64,000 bases of DNA from Botryotinia globosa. Lineage: Eukaryota > Ascomycota > Leotiomycetes > Helotiales > Sclerotiniaceae. The stretch lies in assembly GCA_014898425.1 (NCBI GenBank), contig RCSZ01000003.1:2852001-2916000 (forward strand), read 5' to 3'. Within the stretch, counting starts at the first letter, position 1. Each line of letters starts with the position of its first letter. The notes under the pieces were generated by a model. The model was not told the DNA's origin, ran no database searches, and worked only from the letters and a program-made list of their open reading frames with translations. This document shows positions 24,404-35,888 of the stretch, piece after piece. Made by a program: the position numbers and the translations under genes.

Positions 24404-24539
24404 TTTTTTATTGAAATGGTAAGAAATTCCTGAAGAGGGGGGGTGTGAAGAGAGGTACGAAAGATGCTAATATTGATTAATAGTGTTTGAAGACGACCGG
24501 ATGTCCTTGAGAATCGTACCATTCTGGTCTGAGCGAGCT

Positions 24540-25000
24540 AGATGGACAAGCTGCTTATCAGATTCAACTCGGGCGGAAGCACCATTCGTGATGACAATAT
24601 CGACGAAACTATCGGCATACGGGCTGAACATGCAACACAATTGCTTCGACGAGATCATGTCTGGCACCAGCTTCTCTGACCCCCAAGAGGGCCAGGTACT
24701 CGCGCGGATTTACCAAATTGGTCAAACACGAAGCAATCGGGCCCGTAAGCTCGTGGTGGAGAACAATTTCATGCAAGTCCGCATGAATAAGCGATTTCAT
24801 AAATTTGCGCCGGATTTAATGGCATATATGGCCCAAGAGGATGACATTGCGGAAAGTGATGTGAAGGATCTTGCTGAGATCTCGAATCTCGATGATGCTG
24901 ATTCTGCGGAAAAGATAGAGGATGCGGTTGAGAAAATGAGGGAAGTTGAGGGTGTAGCGATGTTTTGCTATCTTTGGTTTGGGGTGGAATATGGGCGGCT
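24540..25000 (+). pseudogene. SNF2 helicase C-terminal remnant (motifs V-VI)
   Basis: The plus strand reads TISTKLSAYGLNMQHNC, the motif V region, and QVLARIYQIGQTRSNRARK, the motif VI consensus being GR.hRIGQ. It is followed by ENNFMQVRMNKRFHKFAPDL and an acidic tail. No ATG with a helicase N-terminus precedes it on this strand. The N-terminal half is encoded on the other strand at 22.5-23.5 kb. An open frame continues into a 16-bp tandem repeat and ends at 25124. Confidence 0.7.
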
Positions 25001-25065
25001 TGGAATATGGGCGGCTTGGAATATGGGCGGCTTGGAATATGGGCGGCTTGGAATATGGGCGGCTT
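24986..25065 (+). repeat. 16-bp minisatellite, 5 perfect copies
   Basis: The unit GGAATATGGGCGGCTT is repeated exactly five times (80 bp) with no mismatch. It lies inside the open frame of the SNF2 remnant. Because 16 is not a multiple of 3, successive copies shift frame, so the encoded text cycles through three frames. Confidence 0.93.
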
Positions 25066-25129
25066 GGGTATGGAGCTTTCTTTTGAGCAAATGGCTTTCG
25101 AGTTGTGAGTTACCAGGTGGTTGATTGGT

Positions 25130-27640
25130 GATGATTGATTTCGTTTCCTAGATAGGCTGAAGTCGGAGCAAATCGAGGTATTAAATAAACTTTATGGTTT
25201 GGAATCGATCAAACATGTATGTGCAGTGTTTTAATTAGTATATGGTAGTATTATTGTGGCTGATATAGAGAGTATAATACGTATACTAATACGAATAATA
25301 GCTAATAATATTTATATCTATATATATTATATAAAAGGAGTTATACTAAAGATATATTTTTACACATTCAAATATTATATATTTTACTCAAATACTATTT
25401 TTTTTTGAATAATTCTTTTTCTTATTAGGTTTAAAGTCAATTAAAATATATGATATTCAAATAAAATATAGGAATTTCTATATTTTAATATATTACTAGT
25501 GATATTTAGTATTATAAAAATATAAAATCCTTTTAGTAATATATAATTCAATAATAACTATTGAAATATTTTTATAAATATCAATATATATATTACTAAA
25601 GTGGGGTGTAATTGAAATATAGAATATATTAACTCCAATATTGTATATGTGTCATAATATGTGAGAACATATACTGATTTGGATTTCTTTGACGTGAGTA
25701 TATATATATATGCTAATCCTTATCTGGATAGCAAAAGTTGGCTTGTATTCGTTCATTTGAATATAATCAGGAAGTACGGAGAGGTATCTGGAGGGTAAGT
25801 AAAGCGAGCACTAATTAGATTTCTCTTGCTCTCCGGCTGGGAGGATAAATATTACTATCGTTAGGAACACTCTATAATGATGGTTGATTAAGGGATCATG
25901 TGAATCTCTTAAGACATGTGATAATATAACAGGTTGTGAACACCTAATTTAAATCCAAGATGAAGTCCCTTGGGAAATAAAAACGCGTATGCGGGAGCGT
26001 TCAACACAGGACTCGAACATGCAAATTGGCAGCCGAGCTATACTTCGCGTATTATCAAAGGAATCATGCGTGCTCTAGCAAAACTTTTGCAGGCAAAGAG
26101 AAGAAAATGTAGTAGCGTGTAATATATATCAGACTCTTACCTATACGCATACCCCTGCTTTACAATTCTCTTTTCAGAAATTACTTCATGACCATCTTGC
26201 ATTCCATTGACAATTGTCCTGGTATGAATATTGAAAGGGAGAATATCTGGCTCAATTGACCGCACGGAAAAGAGGATGCGGGATTGGGAAGAAGAAGAAG
26301 AGAAAATAGCTTCGTGGAGAATCAATCACTCTTTCTTACTACTACTGTATGTTCTGAGCTCGATATTTTTGAGTCTGACTGCAGAGCTCTATACTGAGTT
26401 ACACGGTAGTAACCTTAGATGATCTAGTCTCGAACTTTTCTTTGAGACCTATCAGTGTCATAATCTCAGACACATTCCATATGGAAAATATCGCAAGGAG
26501 CCAGAAAAACGTGAAGATATATGCCTTTAATATTTGATACCCCTACAGGTGTTCAAAACTCCAACTATCGGTCGACAATGAGCGAATCTTGACATCTGAG
26601 CTCGCCTGGACCATTTAAATCCTTGTGAATGTTCATTTCACTCGGGAGTTTTTAACGCCTTGAGTATTTAAGTTTAGCTGGAACATTCGTTTTATCCCGA
26701 TTCTTGAAATGGAATTCAAACATTTACGTTTAATAATGTCTCTATAGTATTGGTCTTCCCGACAAGAGACAGACCGATAAATACAGTCTCGTTTAAACTT
26801 TTGAGATAACTGCCGATCCGAATATTTTGCTTCCTATTGCTCTGGTTCACGACGTCCGTAGAGACAGAATGAAAGAGAGGTATTGAGGGAAGATATACTT
26901 CAAAGTCTTTCTCATTGTGATCCGGTGAGATTGTGATTTCTGGTCTTTGATAATCTTGACTTTCCTTGCTTGGTCTTGGCGTTTGAATCGCGGCTAGCTT
27001 CTTTTCATATGTAGATATACATAGGTATATGTACATGTCTTGCATGTGATGAGAAGAGCGAATATAATATCCGAATCTTCCAATCCGGATTGGATAATCG
27101 GATGCTTTCAACGTCCGAATGCAATTTAGACAGTTGATTGATCGTACGTGAATGCAATTCAGTCTTCCCTCCTCGTGTGACTTGATCTGTCATTTGAAAG
27201 AGTAAATACTGGCTGCTTAAATTTTGCTGCTGATTAGTCTGAATATGAAGATTGATGCTGATAGTATCAACTCTTCGGTATCTCACATCAATTACTTCGC
27301 TGGGGAGACATCCGTGGCGTTGCTAGTATGAATGATTGTTCTCGGATTTATCGTATCGGTCTATTCCATGTCATACCCAACTTCTGTTGAATGGATATAG
27401 ATTCAATCTCCTACATATACACTAGCTTAGTATTTGTCATCAAGAGATATAACATAACACCTTGTTTGATACTTCTAGGCAAAGATAAATGGGGAAAAGG
27501 GGGTTTCGACCAATACTTCGCTTGCGTGACAAAAAGATTCACGATACTATTCTCCACCAACTCCACCATCATCGAAGGAAAAAAACGATTTGTGTATATT
27601 TTTACATACTTCAATGAGCCCACAATCATAAGTTCTTGGA
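25130..27640. other. Gene-poor stretch with an AT-rich core
   Basis: About 25250-25620 is a short RIP-type AT-rich block. The rest has normal composition but only short frames. The longest (26716-27111 and 27005-27286, minus) show no domain and no good start. I see no element ends. Confidence 0.45.
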
Positions 27641-27642
27641 GC

Positions 27643-27713
27643 CCTCACTTGGTGTAATGGTCAGCACATCGGATTCTGATTCCGGAGATATTGGTTCGAT
27701 TCCTATAGAGAGG
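27643..27713 (+). tRNA. tRNA-Gln(CTG), slightly degenerate
   Basis: A cloverleaf is readable. The D arm is GTGT-AATGGTCA-GCAC. The anticodon arm TCGGA-TTCTGAT-TCCGG has anticodon CTG (Gln), and the T loop is TTCGATT. The acceptor CCTCACT pairs with AGAGAGG except for one A-A mismatch, and the T stem ATTGG/CCTAT has one T-T mismatch. It may be a functional but diverged gene or a tRNA pseudogene. Confidence 0.65.
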
Positions 27714-28581
27714 TTCACACACTACGATGAAACTTCTACTTTGCTCAGTTTGAATTTGAGCGTGAAGAAATATCTTTTTGCTATTGAGTAGTCAGCACTG
27801 GTCAGTGTGTCTGCGCGAAAATCATTGTGCCGAAGTTTTGACGAAAAGTTGTGAGAGGGCCGCGCAGTGTATCGATAGTCTGGACTGTCCACGGGGTAGT
27901 CCAACGATATAAAGGTTTGGGTGTTCTAATTGATTTGAGTATTTGGTAATCTTCATTGTTGGACTGCACTCCGGACTATTAGACACCCTGGTATAACATC
28001 AGGGTAATGTTTTGTATATTCTAGACCTTATGAGAAGCCATTGTGTTAAGCTTTTCCTAGAAAGTTTCTACATAGTTCAAAATCTCTTTACTACACGGTA
28101 GACATAATCAAATTGTCATACAATGGGTTCTATAGTAACGGACACGAGTGGGACTTGAAAGGGGTCGGGTTTTGCATGTGCACTCCCACTCCCAGGCACA
28201 ATGGAGTGGAAACGCAAAGGTTTGCCCTCTGTATCCGTATCTCAACTCCTATATAAAAAAAGGCTCTAAAAGCATACATACGGACGCCGACTCGCCTATA
28301 ATTTAGCTTTGTGATAGAAAGTCGTACCAAAAACCTTACATTTATTAATGCTAGGGTTTGAGCCTCAACACCAATAATTTTACGAAATTTAACTCTCGTA
28401 AACAAATCATCTACTAAAACTCTACTCTCATACCAAATTGCAGACTACGATACTCAATGTTCGAATTGTTATTCATTTTTTCCGTGGCGGAAACCCCCAC
28501 CTAAAAATCCTCGCTTCTGACATAGCCACAACATTTCCTTTATAAATCAGTTTAGAGGATAATCCCCAACATCACATGATA
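27714..28581. other. Intergenic, nothing recognised
   Basis: No frame with a recognisable product and no repeat lies between the two tRNA genes. Confidence 0.5.
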
Positions 28582-28652
28582 TCCCTGCTGGCGCAATGGT
28601 AGCGTGCAAGACTCCTAATCTTGAGGCTACAGGTTCGAGTCCTGTGTAGGGA
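28582..28652 (+). tRNA. tRNA-Arg(CCT)
   Basis: The acceptor TCCCTGC pairs with GTAGGGA (one G-T). The D arm is GCGC-AATGGTA-GCGT. The anticodon arm CAAGA-CTCCTAA-TCTTG is perfect, with anticodon CCT. The T arm ACAGG-TTCGAGT-CCTGT is perfect. There is no intron. It is followed within 160 bp by a large tandem array. Confidence 0.9.
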
Positions 28653-28810
28653 GTTTACGCATTGTAAAATCGGTTTGAATCCGAATGTTGATATCATATT
28701 TTTGGATTTTGAAAATCCCCCTTCATTTTGTGGTTGCACGATGTTTCGCGCATTAGAACTGTAAGACACGGATACTAAAGGCCGATTTGTATTTGTCCGA
28801 TGGTGTGACA

Positions 28811-29524
28811 GGGCTTACCGAATTTCGCAAGCTTTTCCTTAAGGGAAGGGGGATTTATTTTTGGGGTAGATATCTAGGATAATAGAAGAATGGATGGTTC
28901 TTGGATATCTCGTCTTATTTGAACGTCTAATTCTCTCAAGCTAAGTCTTTTGAAACTATATAGGGTTTATCGAATTTCACAAGCTTTTCCTCAAGGGAAA
29001 AAGGATTTATTTTTGGGGTAGATATCTAGGGTAATAGAAGGATGGATAGTCCTTGGATATCTCGTCTTGTTTGAATGTCTAATTCTCTCAGGCTAAGCCT
29101 TTTGAAACTATATAGGGCTTATCAAATTTCGCAAGCTTTTCCTTAGGTAGATATCTAGGGTAGTAAAAGAATGAATGATCCTTGGATATCTTATCTTATT
29201 TGAACGTCTAATTCTCTCAAACTAAGTCTTTTGAAACTATATAGAGTTTATCGAATTTCGCAAGCTTTTCCTTAAGGGAAGGGGGATTTATTTTTGGGAT
29301 AAATATCTAGAATAATAAAAGAATGGATATTCCTTGGATATCTCGTCTTATTTAAATGTCTAATTCTCTTAGGCTAAATCTTTTGAAACTATATAGAGCT
29401 TATCGAATTTCGCAAGCTTTTCCTTAGATAGATATCTAGAGTAGTAAAAGAATGAATAATCCTTGGATATCTCGTCTTGTTTGAATGTCTAATTCTCTCA
29501 GGCTAAGCCCTTTGAAACTACACA
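28811..29524. repeat. Tandem array of alternating 152- and 129-bp units
   Basis: Five units start at about 28811, 28963, 29115, 29244 and 29396. Each begins GGGCTTACCGAATTTCGC or a close variant and ends TTTTGAAACTATATA. Units 3 and 5 lack an internal ~23-bp piece (the AAGGGAAGGGGGATTTATTT region) present in units 1, 2 and 4. The lengths are therefore 152, 152, 129, 152, 129. Differences between copies are mainly transitions. No coding frame spans it. Confidence 0.88.
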
Positions 29525-32500
29525 CGAAGCTTATCATGTCCACTTACTCTCATGTAGTCCTAGAATCCTCACGTCTACGCTGCTTGTAATGCCAATTTGT
29601 TTGAAGAAACACCGAATAGACTCGATGGTTCAATTTAAGTTCAATCTATCACCTGACTGTAGAGCACTTATTTAGAAGTTATTATGGGTTTACGGAGGCT
29701 TGCATTGTATTGACTATCGTCTCAAGACTTTGGAATCAAGAGAAACTTTCAGAGCTTCAAAAGTCTTTTAACTTTTGATTAGTTTAGAAAATAAGCATCA
29801 CATGTAAAACCATCTATTAGCCAATCGCAATATTGTAATCATCAAGATCCTCACTCTGCATAATTTGTTGCACATCGCAAAAAGGGCGAAAGAAAAGGGC
29901 CTCCTCCAGTTTCATGTTGAACATCGCGCCCTTAACACGCCCTTTTGTGCAAGTTGTTGAGTTATCTCACTGTCCAATCCAATGAATGACCAAGATCTGT
30001 TGACATGCAATCAGATCATGTATCGTACGTCTAGATATGCAACACCACCTCTCGAGACGACCTGATAATGATTGTGATTGGACTCATTGGAGTAGGGCTG
30101 TAAGCTTACATGCATGTATATATGAGCTATGATTGGGTTACCAGGTATATAGGGCGTTGAAGGTCCGACCTCGAAACCAGTTTTATCAAAACATTTGTTG
30201 CACCTCTCCTCTAATCTTCAATGTGCCCTCTTTACTCTGCCCTCTTTACTCTGCCCTCTTTACTCTTTACTCTGCCCTCTTTACTCTTTACTCTGCCCTC
30301 TCGCCCTTCCTTCGCCCTTCCGCCCCATCTTTGAAATCGACCACCTCGTTAGCCAATCACCCAATCGTGTCCACTTCCTTTCTCTAAAAGCCAGATTTCA
30401 ACACATGTTGCACATCGTACCTTTTGTTGCACATCATAATTGACCTTGGTGGTGTCCAATAGCTTCAAGGTCCGAGAGCCGAATGAGGGTGGATATCCGA
30501 CTATCCCGAGAACGAATAGAAAAGCTTAAACGAGTGAATTCTGGGGACTAGCTACGGAGACATGGATGACAATATCATGGCAAAAACGTGAAAACCACGC
30601 TCAATGTTTTCAGATGTGCAACAAATAGAAGAATAAAAAGTTTGAACATAAGAACAGAAAAGAAAAGAAAAGAAACGTGATCTTGAAAAATGTCATGAGA
30701 CTTGCAAGTTATGTAATCAGGCCTTTTTCCATGAAATGATTATTTTGAAAGATTACTTTGAATGTTCGCGTAATGCTGATGGCAAGCAAGCATCAACCTC
30801 ATCAAAAGCATCATTCCGTTATCCATCCCATTCATCAATATCATAGGGTTGATGCAACTTTACATGGTCGCATCTCGTTACTGGCTAAGAAACCCGTAGT
30901 TTGGGCTTGCTTCCGGCTCCGCTTTTACACGTTTCAGCTAGTAGTAGCAAGCCAAGTCCAGCACCACAATGCGCGTTTGAACGATGTCGTGAATTTTACA
31001 CAGGAAACTCCATGATTGGCACTTGATGACCGGGAAGACAAGGAAAAGGTGGTCCAACATCAAGTGATATCATAAGAATATCTCTGATATGCCTTTCTTG
31101 TTTCCCTAGGTGAGTTACATAACACACAAGGGTTCTCGAACATGTTGTTTATGTGCAAATACTCGTACTCTGATACCAGCCGTACGAATTTTCATGCGAG
31201 GTAGGCCTCCAAAAACTACACACAGCAGGTTCCGATTCTGTACACTGTGGAAAGAGGCCGTGTTTGCTTGATATTGTTTGCCAACTTCAAGCTCGACATT
31301 TATTTCGCAAGCAGTCTTTCGGATTATGATTTCTAAACTGTATGATCTGCTGGAGTATCAACAACCGAGATGCACAAACCGAGATGCACAACACGATTGA
31401 TGTTGGATGAAGCTTCAATAATTTGGCTAAAGTGGGTAAGGCGGGGTAAATCACTTGTGAGGGGACACAGCGATGCTCGCAAAAGGTCTTTCTCAGTGGT
31501 CTTGACATACCGATTATTAATCATTCCATTCGAGCCAAGAATTGTGTGAGGAAGAAGGGACTTGGCAAAGGGACTTGGCAAAGGGACTTGGCAAAATCTA
31601 GGAATCTGAAACTAGTCTCACCCAATCTTTGCGAGGTCCATATTTGTAGTACATGGCCATTGAAAGCAAGAATGGACATCTAGCCCTGTTCACATAGTGG
31701 CTTGAGTGGTGTTGTCCATTCTGTAGCATCATTTTTGCTACCCTTGACTCGGACAGTCCCTAAGAGTTTTGTTGCACTTCTGAATCTCCAGAATTGTAGG
31801 TCATGAGCTTGGTACTACAAGGCTCGATGGCAGTGGTAGTACCACATACATCAAGACTTCTAAATGGAATTCCATGTGCCTAGATCTTATATGATGGATC
31901 AAATAAGTTGACTAAGCTATCCAGTCGTTGCACGATACTTAGAAATTGATTACTCAGATATCTGCTTGTGTCTTCAAGTAAGAGGATCGAACCTTGACTA
32001 TGTACTATCTCTCCGCACTTCGGACTTTAAGTGCGTGTACCACATATCGCATCGATACTTGGGATGACTATTCACTACAGTTGGCAAGGTCTGCATCTCC
32101 TCAATCACTCCTATATAGACCTTTTTGCTTCTTCAATTCGCTTTTGCCGATATCATAAGATATTCATAGTGAATCTGATAATTTAGTGTTGCTCTTTCAA
32201 CGGTGCAAAGGACGTGCGATAGTATTTCGTATCCGTCGTTGGTCTTTCCGTCTACCGTTCTGGAAACTTAAACACCCAGACGAAGAAGAACGTGCGCAAG
32301 TGTTGCTTGTTTCACATCACCTTGATTTTTGTTCTGGGCCAATGATGAATTTCTTTCTTACTAGTGGTTGAAGAACATGTGTTAATTTGTTCGAGAAGCC
32401 CAAAGAATAAATGGTGTCAAACGTCTCTCATCGCATCGTTTCCTCACGGCACGGTTTCAATAGATTGGACCCATGAAAGTCAGACGCTCAAGGGATGCTT

Positions 32501-32889
32501 CTTTGTTCCCCAGTTCATTTACCTCTCAATCAGTCAGTTATTTCCTTGTACAATCCTAGTTTATCTGCTAAATCTTTAATTTTGGCCACTGAAGTAAGCC
32601 TAATCGAGATTACAGCATCTTTCGTGACCCCCGTCGTTTGTTTTGAGTTTGCAATTTGATATCAACCTATTGTTTCTTACCTGACGGATTCGCTTGAACG
32701 ACGGATGACAAGTTTCAGGGAGAATCTATGTTCCTGTGTCATGTTCACCGTATATACGATTGATAAGAATAATTCGATGATAGATGAACATATTAATATT
32801 CCTTCCAGCTGTCATATTTTCTTGAAAGAATCAAGAAACCCAAACCATCTTTTAATATACGTCAATTTGTGTGAAAAACTTCTTCCATA
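29525..32889. other. Gene-poor stretch with minisatellites and a recurrent TTGTTGCAC motif
   Basis: No convincing gene is visible in 3.3 kb. The motif TTGTTGCACATC or its complement occurs near 29864, 30195, 30408, 30424, 30612 and 31768. A short direct repeat (AAAGGGACTTGGC, three times) lies near 31555-31595. A minus frame at 31333-31581 has coding-like text (KTTEKDLLRASLCPL) but no start, partner exon or known domain. Confidence 0.5.
30224..30302 (+). repeat. TGCCCTCTTTACTC minisatellite
   Basis: About five copies of TGCCCTCTTTACTC occur, two of them extended by an extra TTTACTC. The array is pyrimidine-only apart from single A and G positions. Confidence 0.85.
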
Positions 32890-35354
32890 ATGATTTCTCT
32901 TACAAACTTTCTCCAAGCTGGACAATGGAGACCATTATTGGCTTTTGCAATTCTCATAATATGTCTCGTTACAATTTCATCTCTCAATCACCCCCCACAA
33001 TCATCGCTGCTGCGCCGCCGAGCATTACATGGTACATCAACAAGAATCCTATCCTATGCTGAAAGATTTTCATTCTAACTAGTGCAGCAGATAGCTATAT
33101 CGAAGAACGAGGCTTCTTAGATGCAGTAAGCAGTGCCGCAGATAAACTTACCGGTGGAGGAAAGGATGGAGGCAACTCATCGATAATAAAAGAGTTGTTT
33201 TCCGGGAATATATCAGGAATTGTTAGTGGATTAGCAGAAGACATAGCTGTGCCTGCAGGATTTTTTGGAAATGGCCTCGCGATGGGTGTTATTGCCGCAA
33301 TGATGAATATGTCCGTACCAACTACAAATGCCACCGGATATAACTTGGCAGCCCAAAATCTTGGCTCTGGACTCACAAAAAGCTTAGTTGGATCCATTTC
33401 TGTTGTACCAGTTGGCACCGATATGGAAGCAGCAAAAGCAGCATCCAACGATCCAATGGCTATGATGATCGGAGCTGGAACACTGAATGGAGCCGCTCTT
33501 GCTCTTGCACAAGGTTTAGGAAGTGGAGCTTCGCAAGGATTAGGGCTTACAAAACCGTCTACTAAAGCTGCATTCAATACCAGTGGTATCAATGGTGCAG
33601 TTGGAAATCTAGGCCAGGGTCTCACATCCACATTTCTTTCTGGTATCAATACTACCAGTCTTTTCGCAAGCTCAATGATGATGATGCCTGATGTCAGTAT
33701 GAACGACCTGATACAGGGGAACGGCACTCTTCTTGGAAGTACCCTAAGCCAAATTGCCGCCGGTGCCGGCACTGGTCTCGGACAAGGCACAACTATTGGT
33801 CTCGGACTTCAGAATGCAGCTGCAATGGAAATATCTCCCAATGGATCTGCTGGAGCCGTACAAGAGTTTGCCATGGGACTCACATCTAGCTTTTTGCAAA
33901 ATGGCACCCTGTCGAAATTAATGACTACATTAATGGACGCAGGAAGTCCTTCAACTGCTATGGGTATGGGTGTAACGGAAGCAGATATGAATTCGGGTTC
34001 CTCTTCTATGCCTTCTTTCCTCGCCAATATGAACATCGCTGCGGTAGCACAAGGCTTTGCAGTTGGATTTCTTGACGGAGCTGGAAATACTCTGGCTGGA
34101 ATGGCTACACCTCCAATGCAAACACTGACGTTCAATGATTCAATTGGTGGAGCAGCGACGGGATTCGGTCTTGGTTTAGGTGCACAGGGCACTATACTTG
34201 TAAAGCAAGTACTTGCAAATCCATCATTCATCACAAATCTTACCAAGTCATCGACTGCCAAACGTCATCTTCTTCGAAGTCGAGCCATGATTCCATCTTC
34301 CCGCATATCAGTCATTCAACGTCGCGAATCGGACCCTTCTGGAAATAATTCTGTCATCAACGCTCTCAATTCTACAAGTCTCGATCCTATCCTACAGATG
34401 GGAATTGATACCATTGGCTGTGCAGGTGTAGGTGGACTCGCTTCAATTGGCTTTGGGCTTATCACAACGGGAACGATCGACCTTAGTAAACTTATGAACA
34501 TGCCCGACATGAATAATGTCATTACCAATAATCAAACCTTCATCCTCGAGAATGGAGGCAACACATATACCATTAATCTCGCCCAAATGGACATCCAAAT
34601 TAATGGCATGCCAATAGCCAGAGCAGTTTTATCGATTGTTCTACATAGTAAGTTTTCTTCTCTCCACTCTAAGTATAATATTAGAAATAGTCGAACTAAC
34701 ACCCTCTCAGTCTTTTTCGCAATCCTAACATACTTCATCCTCGCGCCAACATACATTCTCATCCACAGCACCAAGCGCATAACAACCCTCTCCTCCCTGC
34801 CCTCTCCATTCCCAGCCTTCAAATCGCCCCTCTTCACTACCTTCATCCCGGCCCTCCTCTACATCGTCTCACCAATCCTCATCATCGCCACCGTCATCCT
34901 CGGTTTCGTCATCAAAGGCTCCGCATCCTCATCCACCTCCGCCCACGGCATCATCGGTGTACTCCTCCTCATCCCTACATTCATCACATTCGCCACATCC
35001 GCCTCCGCCCTCCAACGCAAAAGCTCCGCATTGAAAACCCTCTACGCATTCAGCTTCGGTACCACAATGGTCGTAGCCGTATTAGTCCTCTTCTCCGGCT
35101 TTGTCGATCTTGCGAATTATAGTTTCTGCGCCGTGCAAGCATTGCCAATCGTGGTCTGGATTGTTCTTGGTGCCATTTTATTAGGGCCAATCGGGTTAGC
35201 GGGGGGAGTTGTGGCGATGGAGGGATTGCTCTCGAGACAGCGGGGGAAGAAAGGTGTTGAGTTGAGACCGGGAATGCAGAAGGGAGATGAAAAGTCTGGG
35301 AGTTATTTCGATGATGATGATGACAGAGGAAGAGTTTCGGGAGGAATGATATAA
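32890..35354 (+). CDS. Membrane protein with glycine-rich repeats and C-terminal multi-TM domain
   Basis: Three exons (32890-33031, 33091-34647, 34711-35354) give about 780 residues. The introns are 59 nt (CTAACTAG branch, acceptor GCAGCAG; CAG 3 nt earlier also fits) and 63 nt. Residues 15-32 form an N-terminal hydrophobic segment. Residues 90-430 hold at least seven degenerate modules of the form A..LG.GL..G with paired glycines (for example AQGLGSGASQGLGL and AAGAGTGLGQG), plus several N-glycosylation sites. From about residue 560 there are five or six hydrophobic helices, then an acidic Asp-run tail. The helical part recalls cytochrome b561-like domains (single His in the LH and AHG positions), but I cannot assign a family. 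The minus-strand long frame at 33095-33790 is antisense shadow. Confidence 0.8.
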
Positions 35355-35888
35355 TTCGATTGTGCGAGGAGTTGAAGCGAAGTGATTTTCTTGTATGGTT
35401 ATGATAGGATACCCGGGATTGGGCTGCCAGTTCAATTGCTTTTCTTTTTATTTGTATTCAAAACGAAGATTCTTGTATTATTATTAGTAGTAGTAGATAA
35501 GTTACTAGTTCTTAGAACTTTTTAATTCAACCGTCTATCAGGTATAGACTTTCAAAGCTTAAAAGAATACTCCAAAAATTTGCCGCGAACACACTGAGCG
35601 TAGAATGATGTGCAACTAAATGAAGAGAAAGACTCTATATTTGAGACTGTGTATAATTATGAACAAAATTCTAACAGTATATGTATATAATGCGTTTCCA
35701 TCAATCATAAAGACCCAATTATCCAACCAGTTCTAAAGCGCATACTTCCGTAATCAACATCGCCTGGGTATCATCCGAACCCTTGGTCTAACATGCAAAT
35801 TCCAACTCTAGAAGACAAACCAAGATCCACGCACGCCATGCAATAAACGACTTTTCCCATAAAAAGGAATCTCTGTCCTGCAGTTTTA
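35355..35888. other. Convergent intergenic region
   Basis: This is the 3' flank shared by two convergent genes, AT-richer, with a TAG trinucleotide run near 35482-35500. Polyadenylation regions are expected here. Confidence 0.4.

Noticed and set aside
26716..27286. Two overlapping minus frames as a gene
   Set aside because: No domain, no clear start and no splice signals joining them. Text does not look conserved.
28811..29524. CRISPR-like array
   Set aside because: Units are contiguous tandem copies without unique spacers, and the genome is eukaryotic.
33095..33790. Long minus-strand frame of 231 codons
   Set aside because: It lies entirely antisense to the glycine-rich membrane protein exon. 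Its Pro/Ala text is the mirror of the repeated Gly/Ala codons on the plus strand.
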